A stretch of DNA of 64,000 nucleotides from Rhizobiaceae bacterium (GCA_028281105.1 JANQKQ010000027.1:1-64000); one strand, 5' to 3'. Shown: positions 38,264 to 50,485, counted from the stretch's first letter. Numbers and translations: made by a program. The notes: a model not told the origin generated them from the letters alone.

Positions 38264-39789
38264 CAGCTGTCGTTTGCCGCCTGTGCGTCAACGGCTCCCA
38301 GTACCTGTTCGACCAGTCGCTCCGCCTCGATGCGCGCCTTGACGTCATGCATCCAGTTGGACGACGCTAATTTAGCGGGATCGGGAAGGCCGTTCCATTC
38401 CTCGACCACGCCCTGCAGTCGGCCGGCTGCCAGGTGTGCTTCGATTCGCGAGACGATCGCCGCCACACTATCGCCCTCACCGACGCCGACCGGCCGTACG
38501 GTGACCAGCGATCTCGCGTTGGTGAATAGGCGATCAAAGAACCCGCCGCTCGGTTCGGGCTGCTCGGTATCGAGGATCGCGCGCGAAACCGGTACAAACC
38601 GGTCGGCCAATTGCTTGACTGTCGAGATTCCGGTTTCCGCATAGGCCTTCAACTGCGTCAGCGGCCCGCTAGAGCCGACCAGGGACTGTACATTGGCGAT
38701 CTGGGCCATGAAGGGCGAGCCGGAATCGACCGCGGCCCTCAACGCTGCGCCCGAGACGGACGCCACCAGGCCGCGGCTTGCAGCCGCGTCCTGCAGCCGG
38801 GTTTCCAACTCCTGGAGGCGCTGCGAAAACTCGTCGTCGAAGCGAGCGGAAAGCCGGTCAACGGCTTCGGACACCTGTGCCAACGTCCCGCTGGCGGCAG
38901 CGCCGTCATCGGCCAACTGCTCGACACGCTGGGCCATCTGCTCGAGTTCGGGGCCGCCGGCTGCCGGCAACGCTTCGAGGGCGGCGTCAACCCGTTCGAT
39001 CTGCGAGGCCAACTCGTCCAACTGTTTCGTTATCGCAGAAAGATCGACAGCCTGCTCGACCTCGCCCGCCACGCGATCTTCAAGCTGGCGTATCGAGGCG
39101 TTCAGCTGCTCGACCTCTTCGTCGATCTGCCGGTTGATGCTTGCTTCCGCGACGCCGGCCGCATCCTCCAGCTGCTTGACCAGGCCATCGATATCCAGCG
39201 CCCCCAACGGGTCCTGGACCAATTGCTGCTCCACCGCTTCGAGCCGGGAGATCACCGCCGGGATTTCGCTGTCGACCAGATTTTCCACCGCGGGATCGTT
39301 GATCAGCGCGTTCAGGCCGAAAATGCCCAGGCCGACGAGGCCGGCCAGGGCCACCACCGCGCCGATGAAGCCCGATGCGATCAACGAAACCCAACTCGCT
39401 CGTGCGCGAGGCGATGGAGCGGGCTTTTCCGAGGGTGATGGGGTTGGTTTTGCGGCGGCGGAGGGGGCATCGCCGGTTCCATCACCGCCTGCACCCGCCC
39501 GCCCGCCGACGAAGGTGGTCCTTTGCGCGGTTGCGGCGGCTGCCGGTTCGGATTTCGGCGTTGCGGCCTTGGGGGCTGATGCGGGCGTCGGTCTATGAGT
39601 GGCGCTCGCGGCGGACTTGGTCGATCTGGTGCGCCCGGGCGAATCCGCGCTGCCGGCGGGATCGGACCTGGCGGCGGGCTTGGTCGCAGTTTCGGTGACG
39701 TCCTCGGCCTTGAGATCGATCGTGGCCGGCTTGCGCGTGCGGGCCGCCGGTTTTCGCGTAGAGGGTTTCGAGGTGCGCCTGGTCGCCAT
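38263..39789 (-). CDS. Mic60/mitofilin-like membrane protein in the hem operon
   Basis: A 508-residue protein with a long Lys/Pro/Ala/Thr-rich cytoplasmic N-terminus (1-130), one membrane helix (about 134-160), a coiled-coil segment (about 170-340) and a C-terminal helical part ending in a mitofilin-type region (VSGAALRAAVDSGSPFMAQI to the end). This is the layout of alphaproteobacterial Mic60 (COG4223), related to the mitochondrial cristae-junction protein. Its place between hemD and hemY is the position described for bacterial Mic60. It probably tethers or bends the inner membrane. The stop overlaps the hemY-like start. Confidence 0.87.
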   Translation of the reverse strand: MATRRTSKPSTRKPAARTRKPATIDLKAEDVTETATKPAARSDPAGSADSPGRTRSTKSAASATHRPTPASAPKAATPKSEPAAAATAQRTTFVGGRAGAGGDGTGDAPSAAAKPTPSPSEKPAPSPRARASWVSLIASGFIGAVVALAGLVGLGIFGLNALINDPAVENLVDSEIPAVISRLEAVEQQLVQDPLGALDIDGLVKQLEDAAGVAEASINRQIDEEVEQLNASIRQLEDRVAGEVEQAVDLSAITKQLDELASQIERVDAALEALPAAGGPELEQMAQRVEQLADDGAAASGTLAQVSEAVDRLSARFDDEFSQRLQELETRLQDAAASRGLVASVSGAALRAAVDSGSPFMAQIANVQSLVGSSGPLTQLKAYAETGISTVKQLADRFVPVSRAILDTEQPEPSGGFFDRLFTNARSLVTVRPVGVGEGDSVAAIVSRIEAHLAAGRLQGVVEEWNGLPDPAKLASSNWMHDVKARIEAERLVEQVLGAVDAQAANDS

Positions 39790-39871
39790 TGCGCCGCTTT
39801 CTCAACACAGTGTGGATGAACCGCCCGATGGTAGGCAATAACCGGTTTGCGCGCAAACAACACGCGACACA

Positions 39872-40612
39872 CTAACGCGGCTCATCTGTCTCGATTGCAT
39901 TGATCATTTCTTCCTCGTCCTTGCCGGCGGCGATGGACACGTTCGGCATTGAGGCAACCACATCCGCCACCGCCGGCGAGATCGCAACGAAGTGCAGCGC
40001 GGAGACATCATCGGCACGGGTGTATCGCTGAAGAAGTTCGATCAGATGCGAGGCGGTGCGACGCGAATATAGGAACGCGGTGTCGGCTGCGCCAACCGCA
40101 CGGCGAATTTCTTCGGCCGGCGGGACGACCAGCCGATTGCGATAGACCTCGACCGTTTCGAGCGAGATTCCCTGCGGACGAAAGACCTCGTCAAAGTCAA
40201 AGGACCTGTCGCTCGCCGCCAGATACAATATCGGTCGTGAGCCAGGCCCGTCGCCGGCGGCACGGCCAACAACCTGCTCGGCAAGGCCGGCGGCATCGTA
40301 AGCGACGAGATCTGGCTCGCGAAGACCGGCGTCTAGAGCCGCCTTCGCGGTGAGCCGGCCGACCACCCAGACCGGTAGCTGTTCAAGCCGTTCACGAATC
40401 TGCGCCCATTGCGCGCGTGTGCGCAGCACATCCAGGGCTGCCGTGCTGGTCAAGATCAAGGCGGCCCACCGGCCCGGCGGCACTGGGGTCCCGGTGTCCT
40501 CCAGACGCGAGCAGGGCAGAACGATCGGTTCGTGGCCGGCGGCGCGCAGCTTCGCCGCGGTTCGGACCGCTGCCGGCTCGTGACGGGTCAGCAGAACCCG
40601 AGCGGGCATCAT
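39872..40612 (-). CDS. hemD: Uroporphyrinogen-III synthase
   Basis: A 246-residue enzyme of two similar alpha/beta domains that closes hydroxymethylbilane to uroporphyrinogen III. The family is poorly conserved, but MPARVLLTRHEPAAVRTAAKLRAAGHEPIVLP at the N-terminus, the central VVGRLTAKAALDAG and the C-terminal DVSALHFVAISPAVAD are typical. It starts 6 bases after the hemC stop; two adjacent ATG codons at 40612 and 40609 are possible starts. About 80 non-coding bases follow before the Mic60-like gene. Confidence 0.9.
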   Translation of the reverse strand: MMPARVLLTRHEPAAVRTAAKLRAAGHEPIVLPCSRLEDTGTPVPPGRWAALILTSTAALDVLRTRAQWAQIRERLEQLPVWVVGRLTAKAALDAGLREPDLVAYDAAGLAEQVVGRAAGDGPGSRPILYLAASDRSFDFDEVFRPQGISLETVEVYRNRLVVPPAEEIRRAVGAADTAFLYSRRTASHLIELLQRYTRADDVSALHFVAISPAVADVVASMPNVSIAAGKDEEEMINAIETDEPR

Positions 40613-40618
40613 CGACCT

Positions 40619-41566
40619 TCAATTCCAGTCGGCGAAGAATCCGGCACCGGCGACCGCGCGCAGCTCCTCGCCGGCATCGCGGCCGACCGCCTCTGCCTCG
40701 CCCACATCCGCATCGCGGCGGACTTCATGGACCTGGCCACCATCGGGCGAGATGACAAGGCCATGAAACCTCAGCACACCGCCGTCCACCGTCGCATGAC
40801 CGGCCAGGGGGGTGCGACACGAGCCATCGAGGGCGGCGAGAAAGGCACGCTCGGCCGCCAGGACCGTTTCGGTCTCGCCGTGCTTAAGGGGCGCGATCGC
40901 TGCCCGCACGACTTCGTCGCCAACGCGGCTTTCGATGCAGATGGCGCCCTGTCCGGGCGCCGGCGGGAACGTATCGAGATCAAGCGGCTGGGTGGCGGCA
41001 TCGGCCTGGTCAAGCCGGTTGAGGCCGGCCAGCGCAAGAAGAGTGGCGTCGATCGCGCCGTCAGCCAGCTTGCGCAGTCTGGTTCCCACATTGCCGCGCA
41101 AGGTGGTTACCTGAAGGTCCGGACGGTATCGGCGCACCAAGGCCTGACGCCGCAGCGACGCGGTGCCGACGACGGCGCCGGCCGGCAAGGCTTCGATTGA
41201 CGCTACAGTGTTGCAGATGAACGCATCTCGGGGATCCTGGCGCGGCAGGAAGGCGGAAAGCTCCAGTCCGGCGGGCAACTGCGTCGGCATGTCCTTGGCC
41301 GAATGGACCGCCAAATCGATCCGGCCGTCGATCAACTGCTCCTCGATCTCCTTGGTGAACAATCCCTTACCGCCCAGGTCGGCCAGCGGCCTGTCCGTGA
41401 TGCGGTCGCCGGTTGTGCGAATGACCTCGATCTCTATCTCGGTGTCCTTGCGCACCCCGGCCTGCACCAGGCGATCGCGGACTTCGCGCGCCTGGGTGAG
41501 CGCCAGTTCGCTGCCTCTTGTGCCGATGCGCAGGGTGGATTGGGTGTGATTGGGTGCGCGCGACAT
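40619..41566 (-). CDS. hemC: Hydroxymethylbilane synthase (porphobilinogen deaminase)
   Basis: A 315-residue enzyme that joins four porphobilinogens. Active-site features are visible: LRIGTRGSELALTQA, HSAKDMPTQLP with catalytic Asp92, TASLRRQAL and the dipyrromethane-binding Cys250 in LDGSCRTPLAG. The ATG at 41566 gives the normal N-terminus; an upstream in-frame ATG would overlap tsaD. First gene of hemC-hemD-mic60-hemY, divergent from tsaD with 68 bases between the start codons. Confidence 0.95.
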   Translation of the reverse strand: MSRAPNHTQSTLRIGTRGSELALTQAREVRDRLVQAGVRKDTEIEIEVIRTTGDRITDRPLADLGGKGLFTKEIEEQLIDGRIDLAVHSAKDMPTQLPAGLELSAFLPRQDPRDAFICNTVASIEALPAGAVVGTASLRRQALVRRYRPDLQVTTLRGNVGTRLRKLADGAIDATLLALAGLNRLDQADAATQPLDLDTFPPAPGQGAICIESRVGDEVVRAAIAPLKHGETETVLAAERAFLAALDGSCRTPLAGHATVDGGVLRFHGLVISPDGGQVHEVRRDADVGEAEAVGRDAGEELRAVAGAGFFADWN

Positions 41567-41634
41567 TTGCTTTTGCTTGGCCGTCCATGCCAGACGTGTT
41601 CGGCATTGACTACAGGCTTTGACCAAGGGGCACA

Positions 41635-42729
41635 ATGCGCGTTCTGGGCATCGACACCAGCTGTGACGAAACCGCGGCGGCGGTAGTCGCCCGAGACGGA
41701 GACGGCGCCCCCGCCATTGTATCCAACGTGGTGCGGGGCCAGATCGACCTGCACCAGGCTTTCGGCGGCGTGGTGCCGGAAATTGCCGCGCGCGCGCATC
41801 TGAGCCTGCTCGACCGGGCCATCCTCCAAGCGCTGGCCGAAGCGGAATGTTCGGTAGGCGATCTGGACGGCATCGCGGTCACCGGCGGGCCCGGCCTTAT
41901 CGGCGGGCTCATCGTCGGGCTGATGACCGCGAAGGGAATGGCGGCGGCGACCGACAAACCGCTCATTGTCGTCAATCATCTGGAAGGGCACGCGCTGACG
42001 CCGCGCTTGACTGACGACCTGGCGTATCCCTACCTGCTGCTGCTGGTGTCCGGCGGGCACAGCCAGATTCTGACGGTGGCCGGCCTGGGCCGGTATCACC
42101 GGCTCGCCACCACGATCGACGACGCGCTGGGCGAGGCGTTCGATAAAACGGCAAAACTGCTCGGCCTTGGCCTCCCAGGGGGACCGAACGTGGAGCGGGC
42201 GGCCGTGCGCGGCGATGAGACCCGTTTCGATTTTCCCCGGCCCCTTTCCGGCCAGCCGTCCCTCAACATGTCGTTCTCCGGGCTGAAAACGGCGGTGCGT
42301 GCGGCTGCAGGCGAGCTGAAGGAGCCGAACGAGCAGGACATCGCCGACATCTGCGCATCGTTTCAGGCCGCGGTCGGCGATGTGATCGTCGATCGCTGCG
42401 GCCGGGCAATGGAAATCTTCATGCAGACGGCCGGGCCCATCGAAAAGGGGACCGCCGATCGTCCGGCGCTGGTCGCCGCCGGCGGTGTTGCAGCGAATGG
42501 AGTGATCCGCCGACGCCTGGACGAACTGTGCCGGGATAAAGACTGGCGGTTGGTGGCGCCGCCGCCGCAGCTGTGCACCGACAATGGTGCGATGATCGCC
42601 TGGGCCGGTCTGGAGCGTCTGGAGCGTGGAGAGCGTTCGCCGATGGATTGCGCGCCGCGCTCGCGATGGCCGCTGGACGAGGCCTCTCCGACGTTGGTCG
42701 GCTTCGGCAAGCGCGGAGCCAAGGCATGA
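41635..42729 (+). CDS. tsaD: tRNA threonylcarbamoyladenosine transferase TsaD
   Basis: A 364-residue Kae1/Qri7-family protein that transfers the threonylcarbamoyl group to A37 of ANN-decoding tRNAs. The iron-binding His115 and His119 are in [29 protein letters not shown] and [12 protein letters not shown] are diagnostic, as is [13 protein letters not shown] at 41635 follows AAGGGG. The product is the substrate modified by MtaB, whose gene is also in this window. gpsA overlaps the end by 4 bases. Confidence 0.96.
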   Translation: MRVLGIDTSCDETAAAVVARDGDGAPAIVSNVVRGQIDLHQAFGGVVPEIAARAHLSLLDRAILQALAEAECSVGDLDGIAVTGGPGLIGGLIVGLMTAKGMAAATDKPLIVVNHLEGHALTPRLTDDLAYPYLLLLVSGGHSQILTVAGLGRYHRLATTIDDALGEAFDKTAKLLGLGLPGGPNVERAAVRGDETRFDFPRPLSGQPSLNMSFSGLKTAVRAAAGELKEPNEQDIADICASFQAAVGDVIVDRCGRAMEIFMQTAGPIEKGTADRPALVAAGGVAANGVIRRRLDELCRDKDWRLVAPPPQLCTDNGAMIAWAGLERLERGERSPMDCAPRSRWPLDEASPTLVGFGKRGAKA

Positions 42730-43718
42730 GCGGCAACACGGGCAGGATCGCGATCATCGGCGGTGGGGCGTGGGGAACGGCACTCGCCTGTGCTGCGGTT
42801 CGTGCCGGTCTTCACGTGCGCCAATGGGCGCGCGACGCTGAAACCGCTCAGCAGATTTCGCATGAGCGGCGCAACCGCGCCTATCTGGGCGAGATCGAAC
42901 TGGAGGCGGATATCCGCGCCTCTGCCGACCTGGGCCAAACGCTTGCCCAAGCCGAGACCGCCATCCTGGCCACGCCCGCCCAGACGATCGGTGAAGTCGG
43001 CCGGTTGCTGGCCGATCAAGCGCCCGTCCCCGCGACCATCATCGTGTGCGCCAAAGGCATCGACCAGCGGACCGGCCGGCTTCCTGCCCAGACGCTGACG
43101 GCCATGCTGCCGCAAACCGCGATCGCGGCGCTTTCCGGCCCCAGTTTCGCAACGGATGTCGCACGCGGCCTGCCGACGGCTGTTACGATTGCAAGCGATG
43201 ACCTCAAGCTGGCCACGTCGCTTGCCGCACAACTGTCGTCGTCGACCTTTCGCATCTATGCCAGCGACGACATTACCGGCGTGGAGCTGGGCGGAGCGCT
43301 CAAGAACGTGCTGGCGCTGGCGGTGGGCGCTGCCCGTGGCATGAACCTCGGCGCCAGCGCCGAGGCGGCGCTGATCGCAAGAGGCTTCAGCGAACTGGTT
43401 CGTCTTGCAACCGGACTGGGCGCCAGGCCCGAAACGCTTGCCGGTCTGTCTGGCCTGGGCGATCTGGTGCTCACCTGCTCTTCCACGCAGTCGCGCAACT
43501 TCACTTACGGGATGGCGCTCGGCCGCGGCGACCCGGTCGAGGGGCTGGCGCTCGCCGAGGGCGTCCATTCGGCGCGGATCGCAGCGGAACTGGCCCGCAA
43601 AGCCAATATCGAGGCGCCGATCATCGAAACCGTAGCCAGGGTGGTTGGCCGGGCGATCACCGCACATGAGGCGGTGGAAGCCCTGTTGTCGCGACCGCTG
43701 AAGGCGGAGACGTTGTAG
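42726..43718 (+). CDS. gpsA: NAD(P)H-dependent glycerol-3-phosphate dehydrogenase
   Basis: A 330-residue enzyme that reduces dihydroxyacetone phosphate to sn-glycerol-3-phosphate for phospholipid synthesis. The dinucleotide loop is [12 protein letters not shown] (from residue 10), the catalytic Lys is in [15 protein letters not shown], and the [14 protein letters not shown] segment is typical. The ATG overlaps the tsaD stop (ATGA). tsaD-gpsA-EVE is a common order in this group. Confidence 0.95.
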   Translation: MSGNTGRIAIIGGGAWGTALACAAVRAGLHVRQWARDAETAQQISHERRNRAYLGEIELEADIRASADLGQTLAQAETAILATPAQTIGEVGRLLADQAPVPATIIVCAKGIDQRTGRLPAQTLTAMLPQTAIAALSGPSFATDVARGLPTAVTIASDDLKLATSLAAQLSSSTFRIYASDDITGVELGGALKNVLALAVGAARGMNLGASAEAALIARGFSELVRLATGLGARPETLAGLSGLGDLVLTCSSTQSRNFTYGMALGRGDPVEGLALAEGVHSARIAAELARKANIEAPIIETVARVVGRAITAHEAVEALLSRPLKAETL

Positions 43719-43799
43719 TCGCGGCACGGAAGCAATACCATCGGCTGCTGTCGATATAGCGAAAGATCGGCCGACCGCCGGCCGCAACGGAGTTTTCAG

Positions 43800-44237
43800 A
43801 TGCGTTACTGGTTGTTCAAGTCGGAACCGTCCACCTGGTCATGGGATCAGCAGAAGGCCAAGGGCGATGCCGGGGAGGAATGGGACGGAATCCGCAACTA
43901 CCAGGCGCGAAACAACATGCGCGAGATGAAGCTGGGCGATCGGGGCTTCTTCTACCATTCCCAGGAAGGGCTGGAGGTGGTCGGCATCGTCGAGGTCTGC
44001 GCGCTTTCCCACCCGGACAGCACGACCGACGACGAGCGCTGGGACTGTGTCGACGTCAAGGCGGTGCGTGATGTGCCCAACCCGGTCGCTCTGTCGGCGG
44101 TGAAGGCCAACCCGAAGCTGGCCAAGATGGCATTGGTCACCCACATGCGACTGTCGGTCCAACCGGTGCTGGAAGACGAATGGATGGAAGTCTGCCGCAT
44201 GGGCGGGCTTGACGGCGCGACGTTAAAGCCGCTGTAA
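43800..44237 (+). CDS. EVE domain-containing protein
   Basis: A 145-residue single EVE domain, related to PUA and YTH domains that bind modified bases in DNA or RNA. MRYWLFKSEPSTWSWDQQ, WDGIRNYQARNNMREMKLGD and FFYHSQEG are the signature blocks. Bacterial members commonly sit near tsaD/gpsA-type genes as housekeeping proteins and their ligand is unknown. Begins 82 bases after gpsA. Confidence 0.93.
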   Translation: MRYWLFKSEPSTWSWDQQKAKGDAGEEWDGIRNYQARNNMREMKLGDRGFFYHSQEGLEVVGIVEVCALSHPDSTTDDERWDCVDVKAVRDVPNPVALSAVKANPKLAKMALVTHMRLSVQPVLEDEWMEVCRMGGLDGATLKPL

Positions 44238-44308
44238 CGCGACCCAAACCGGGCGCATCGATGTACACCCGACATCGGGTGACGTATGGGACGAGGAAAG
44301 GAAAGCCC

Positions 44309-44713
44309 ATGAATTTCTTAAGTGACGTCAATTATCTGTCCGTGATTGTCGCCGCGGTCGTATCGATGGCGATCGGCGCGGCGTGGTACGGCGGCCTTGG
44401 CAAGCAATGGATGGCGGCGGCCGGGCTCAAGCCCGAGGACATCGAGCAGAGGGCGTCGTTGTATATCATCTCGGCCATCTGCCAGTTGATCATCGCCGTC
44501 GTGCTGTTCGGCGTTATTTTCCACGTCGGCACCTTCTCGGTCTATGCGGGCATACTTACCGGCTTCCTGTTGTGGCTCGGCTTTGTCGTTCCGACGATGA
44601 CCGTCAACCACCGCTTCCAGGGACACGGCTGGGACCTGACCGTCATCGACGGCGGCCACTGGCTGGTGGTGCTGGTCGTCCAGGGCCTGATCCTGGGCTG
44701 GATGGGCGCCTAG
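44309..44713 (+). CDS. DUF1761 membrane protein
   Basis: A 134-residue four-helix membrane protein. DUF1761 is indicated by NYLSVIVAAVVSMAIGAAWYGGLGKQWM at the N-terminus and the NHRFQGHGWDLTVIDGGHWL segment near the end. Function unknown. The ATG at 44309 follows AGGAAAGG; an earlier in-frame ATG lies in a short CACCCGA/TCGGGTG palindrome (44266-44281). Confidence 0.85.
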   Translation: MNFLSDVNYLSVIVAAVVSMAIGAAWYGGLGKQWMAAAGLKPEDIEQRASLYIISAICQLIIAVVLFGVIFHVGTFSVYAGILTGFLLWLGFVVPTMTVNHRFQGHGWDLTVIDGGHWLVVLVVQGLILGWMGA

Positions 44714-44827
44714 TCCTACTCCAGACGAAGTTCAAGCCTGGTGCGGCAACCGATCATCCCAAGTCGGTTGCCGGCTCCGGGCATTTGCGGTAACCGAATT
44801 CGATCCACTAATCTTGGGAGTCCGTCC

Positions 44828-46789
<1,962 letters not shown>

Positions 46790-46830
46790 TCGCGCGCGAG
46801 ATGCGGTTTCGAACGCTTGGCTGTGACGCC

Positions 46831-47676
46831 TCATCCCTTGCGGGAGCGCATGCTCATCAGAATATGCAGTGCGAACGGCAATGAAGGAAAGATGAACCAT
46901 GGCGTCGCCAGGCCGGAGAACAGCAGGTTGATGGCGAAAAAGAAGCCGATCATGCCGACCGAGAAGCGGACCCTTCTGGGCTGATTGGAAAACCAGTTGC
47001 GGAAGCGCTCCAGCCGCTCGACAAGTTGGTTCATCGGCACCGAGCGATGGTCGTGGAACGAATGGCCGCGACCGGCATGCTCGAATTCGGGATGTTCCTC
47101 GTCAGACGCCTGCGCCTCGTCGGTGGTTTCCTCGGGCGGGTGGTTGGAGCCCGGCATGCGCACCCGATAGCCGATAATCGGCCCCTCGCCCGCTTTGATC
47201 GCCTTCTCGCCGGCAAACTCATAGCCGAAGGTGAGCTGTTTGCGGGTCAGCTCGTATACGGTTTCGGATACCATGATGCCGCCGGGATCGGCCATCGATT
47301 CCAATCGTGAGGCTACGTTCACTCCGTCGCCGTAAAGGTCCTCGCCGTCCTGCATGACGTCGCCGAGATTGATGCCGATGCGGAACCACATCTGCCGATT
47401 GTCCGGCAGGTCGCGGTTTTCCGCGCCGATCGCGTCCTGTACGTCGACCGCGCAGCGGACCGCCTCGACCACCGAGGGGAACTCGGCGATTACCGCATCG
47501 CCCCAGGTGTTGACCTTGCGGCCCTCATATTTGGCGAACAATTCGTCCATAATCGCGCGGTAACGCTGCAGGCGTTCAAGCGTCGCCGCCTCGTCGCGCG
47601 CCATCAGCGACGAGTAGCTCTGCACGTCGGCGCAGTAGATCGTGGTCAGCTTTCGCTTTGCCTTGGCTTTGGTCAT
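46831..47676 (-). CDS. Class III adenylate/guanylate cyclase with C-terminal 2TM domain
   Basis: A 281-residue protein with the cyclase homology domain at the N-terminus (about 1-170) and two membrane helices at the C-terminus (about 235-275, 2TM-like). The metal aspartates are Asp17 in IYCADVQSYS and Asp60 in NTWGDAVIAEF, and the LYGDGVNVASRLESMA transition-state block is intact. The linker (about 180-230) is rich in Asp, Glu and His. The polarity, catalytic domain first and membrane last, is the reverse of most bacterial cyclases. It may be membrane-tethered and controlled by the bilayer or a partner. Confidence 0.87.
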   Translation of the reverse strand: MTKAKAKRKLTTIYCADVQSYSSLMARDEAATLERLQRYRAIMDELFAKYEGRKVNTWGDAVIAEFPSVVEAVRCAVDVQDAIGAENRDLPDNRQMWFRIGINLGDVMQDGEDLYGDGVNVASRLESMADPGGIMVSETVYELTRKQLTFGYEFAGEKAIKAGEGPIIGYRVRMPGSNHPPEETTDEAQASDEEHPEFEHAGRGHSFHDHRSVPMNQLVERLERFRNWFSNQPRRVRFSVGMIGFFFAINLLFSGLATPWFIFPSLPFALHILMSMRSRKG

Positions 47677-47762
47677 GCGGCGGCTCCCCGGCCCGGTGCC
47701 CTACCATATGGGTTCAAGGGGTGAAAATCCAAGCCATTTGCAGCCGCCCGATCGGCGCCGGA

Positions 47763-48647
47763 TTATCGCCAGGAACCGTCGGCCCACATCGCGGCAAGCG
47801 CCGTCCGGTAGTCGGGCCAGGTATAGGCCATGGCAAGTTCCGCCTTGGACTTGGCATTGGAGACCCGCTTGTTCTCGCCATAGAACGAGCGTGCCATGGG
47901 GGTCAGTTCGACCTTCTCGAAGTCGAGTTCCGGCGGTGGCGACACGCCCGCCAGCTCATGGGCGAAAGCAACCACGTCCTGCGGCGGCGCAGGCTCATCA
48001 TCGGTGATGTTGAACACGCCGCGCGCCGCCGCGGTAAGCGCCAGGCCGGCCGCCGTTGCAATGTCGTCGCGGTGGATGCGGTTGAAAACCTGGCCAGGCT
48101 TGACCAGCCGGCGCGAGGTTCCGTCGGCGACCTTGATCAAGGCGTTGCGGCCCGGCCCGTAGATGCCGGAAAGGCGCAGGACGGCGATCGCGACACTGCG
48201 GGCTTTGCCGAAGTCGAGCCAGGCGCGCTCGGCCGTGAGCCGTGCGACCGAACGTTTGGAGACCGGCTTGGGCGGGGTCATCTCATCGACCCAGGCGCCG
48301 CCATGATCGCCGTAGACGCCGACGGTCGACAGATAGCCCAGCCAGCGCAGATTGTCGGCGTTCTCCAGCGGCCGACGGCAGTGCGCCAATACGGGATCGA
48401 CGCCGTCCTTAGGAGCGATGGAATGGACGATGTGGGTGGCCCGGCCGATCGCGTCAGCCAGTTCCTCGGTGCAGCTTTCGCCGTCGAACAGGATCGGGTG
48501 CAGACCGCCAGCCGCTATGGCATCGGCCTTTTCGGGCGAGCGCGTGGTCGCGGAGACCATCTTGAAACGGCCTTTTAAACGCTCGGCGATGGCGCCGGCT
48601 GAATATCCCAGGCCGAAGATCAGGAGATGATCCAAACTAATGCTCAT
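47763..48647 (-). CDS. NAD-dependent epimerase/dehydratase (SDR) family protein
   Basis: A 294-residue extended SDR-like protein. The dinucleotide loop is [16 protein letters not shown], a GxGxxxG form typical of atypical (YeeZ-like) SDRs. [12 protein letters not shown] and the YGPGRNAL segment follow the fold, but the usual YxxxK catalytic pair is not obvious. Substrate unknown. The ATG at 48647 overlaps the queG stop by 4 bases. Confidence 0.85.
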   Translation of the reverse strand: MSISLDHLLIFGLGYSAGAIAERLKGRFKMVSATTRSPEKADAIAAGGLHPILFDGESCTEELADAIGRATHIVHSIAPKDGVDPVLAHCRRPLENADNLRWLGYLSTVGVYGDHGGAWVDEMTPPKPVSKRSVARLTAERAWLDFGKARSVAIAVLRLSGIYGPGRNALIKVADGTSRRLVKPGQVFNRIHRDDIATAAGLALTAAARGVFNITDDEPAPPQDVVAFAHELAGVSPPPELDFEKVELTPMARSFYGENKRVSNAKSKAELAMAYTWPDYRTALAAMWADGSWR

Positions 48648-49789
48648 AGGGCGGGTACGAGCACCTGGTCGCGCGCAACAGCCCATTCCTCGCGCACATC
48701 GCCATCTTCTTCCCGCCGGCCGTGTCTGTCGTGTAGTCGGGCGAACTCATCGGGGTCGCACAGCTGCGCGAGCGCCCACACGGCGGCGGCGCGCACCACC
48801 GGATTGTCATCAGCGAGGTGCGGCAGCGCCGATCGCTTCAGGCCGGGGTCGCCGGAGTTGCCGACGGCAATCAGCACGTTGCGAATGAACCGGTTTCGAC
48901 CGATCCGTTTGATGGGGGAACGCGAAAACAAGGCGCGAAAGCCGGCGTCGGTCAGCCTGGAAAGCTCGGCCAGGGACGGTGAACGCAGATCTTCGCGAGC
49001 GGCGAACTTCGTCTCGCTGGCGGTCCGGGCGAACTTGTTCCACGGGCATGCGGCCAGACAGTCGTCGCAGCCGTAAATCCGGTTGCCCATGGCGCTACGC
49101 AGTTCACGGGGGATGGGCCCGGCATGCTCGATCGTCAGGTAGGAAATGCATCGACGCGCGTCCAACCGGTAAGGGGCGGGAAAGGCATCGGTGGGACAGA
49201 CATCCATACAGGCGCGGCATGAGCCGCAATGGTCGATCTCACCGTCATCCGGTTCGATCGCGGCGGTCGTGAAAATCGACCCCAGGAACAGCCATGAGCC
49301 GAATTCGCGCGAGACCAGATTGGTGTGCTTGCCCTGCCAGCCGGCGCCGGCCCTTTCGGCAAGGGGTTTCTCCATGACCGGCGCTGTGTCCACGAATACC
49401 TTGACGTCGGCGCCGGTCCATGCGGCCAGCTTACCGGCAAGCTGTTTCAGGCGTCCCTTGATCACGTCGTGATAGTCGCGGTTTCGCGCATATACCGAGA
49501 TCGTTCCGGCCGATCGCTTCGCCAGGCTGGCCATCGGATCGTCGTCGGGTGCGTAGTTCATGGTGAGCACGACTACCGAGCGCGCGTCGGGCCACAGCCG
49601 GCGCGGGTGCGAGCGGCGCTCGCTTGTGTCGGCCATCCAGCCCATCGTGCCGTGATGGCCGGCGCCCAGATAGCCGTCCAGATCGCGGCTAACGCGGTCG
49701 TCCAGATCGGCACTGGTGACACGGCAGTCGTCGAAGCCCAACTCCAGCGCCGCCTTCTTCAGCCTGATCTTCAGCGGCTCGTCGCGCAC
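48644..49789 (-). CDS. queG: Epoxyqueuosine reductase QueG
   Basis: A 381-residue cobalamin-dependent enzyme that performs the last step of queuosine synthesis in tRNA. Two ferredoxin-type clusters are visible ([13 protein letters not shown] and [14 protein letters not shown]), preceded by the cobalamin-binding domain with [20 protein letters not shown]. The C-terminal part has HEAT-like repeats ([14 protein letters not shown]) that bind the anticodon arm. It starts 3 bases downstream of the glutathione-transferase stop and probably shares its transcript. Confidence 0.95.
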   Translation of the reverse strand: MRDEPLKIRLKKAALELGFDDCRVTSADLDDRVSRDLDGYLGAGHHGTMGWMADTSERRSHPRRLWPDARSVVVLTMNYAPDDDPMASLAKRSAGTISVYARNRDYHDVIKGRLKQLAGKLAAWTGADVKVFVDTAPVMEKPLAERAGAGWQGKHTNLVSREFGSWLFLGSIFTTAAIEPDDGEIDHCGSCRACMDVCPTDAFPAPYRLDARRCISYLTIEHAGPIPRELRSAMGNRIYGCDDCLAACPWNKFARTASETKFAAREDLRSPSLAELSRLTDAGFRALFSRSPIKRIGRNRFIRNVLIAVGNSGDPGLKRSALPHLADDNPVVRAAAVWALAQLCDPDEFARLHDRHGRREEDGDVREEWAVARDQVLVPAL

Positions 49790-49792
49790 CGT

Positions 49793-50485
49793 TCAAAAAT
49801 CCAGATCGACATAATGAGCTACCGGCGGCAGCGCGGCGATCTTGTCGGAGAGCAGGGGGCGGAACGACGGACGCGATTTTATCCGCGCATACCATTCGCG
49901 CGCCGCAGGTTCCTCGCTCCAGGTGATCTCGCCCAGATAGTCCATGATCGACAGCACCGCCGCGGCTGCGAGATCGGCCTGCGAAACACGGTGGCCGCCC
50001 AGCCAGTTTCTGGTCGACGCCAGGTGGCTGATATACTGTAGGTGGTTCTTGAAGTTGGCCCTGCCCGCGCGAATCACGGCCGAATCCGGCGCACCGCCGC
50101 CTTCGCCCGTTTCCATGAGCAGCTTGAACACCCTTTCCGTCGTCAGATAGCGGGTGACCTCCTGCTCCATCTTGATTAAAAACCACTCGGCCAGCCGGCG
50201 CACTTCGGCGCGCGCATGCGGCGCGTCGGGCATCAGCCGTTTCTCGCGCATGGTCGCGCCGCGGGTTTCATCGAGGAACTCGCCGATGACCAATGCGCCC
50301 GAGAGCGGCTCGGCACCCTCCTCGATCATAACGGGCAGGGTTCCCGCCGGGTTGAGCGCCAGGAACTCCGGCCGCCGTCGCCAGAACTTTTCCTCGACGA
50401 ATTCGGCGGTCTGGCCATATTCCCCCAACAGTAACCTGATGTAGCGTGAACCGGCCGACATGGGATGGTGGTACAGTTTCAGCAT
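49793..50485 (-). CDS. Glutathione S-transferase family protein
   Basis: A 230-residue GST with the thioredoxin-like N-terminus (MLKLYHHPMSAGSRYIRLLLGEY), the cis-Pro GTLPVMIEEG, the ESxA-like SGALVIGEFLDE segment and an all-helical C-terminus. The ATG at 50485 is picked from this standard beginning; an ATG seven codons earlier is less typical. The class and substrate cannot be assigned. It is upstream of queG and a neighbour of uppP, divergent across about 245 gene-free bases. Confidence 0.9.
   Translation of the reverse strand: MLKLYHHPMSAGSRYIRLLLGEYGQTAEFVEEKFWRRRPEFLALNPAGTLPVMIEEGAEPLSGALVIGEFLDETRGATMREKRLMPDAPHARAEVRRLAEWFLIKMEQEVTRYLTTERVFKLLMETGEGGGAPDSAVIRAGRANFKNHLQYISHLASTRNWLGGHRVSQADLAAAAVLSIMDYLGEITWSEEPAAREWYARIKSRPSFRPLLSDKIAALPPVAHYVDLDF

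Noticed and set aside
44261..44308. Longer start for the DUF1761 protein at 44261
   Set aside because: The ATG at 44309 follows AGGAAAGG and begins directly at the conserved first helix; the earlier part overlaps a small palindrome.
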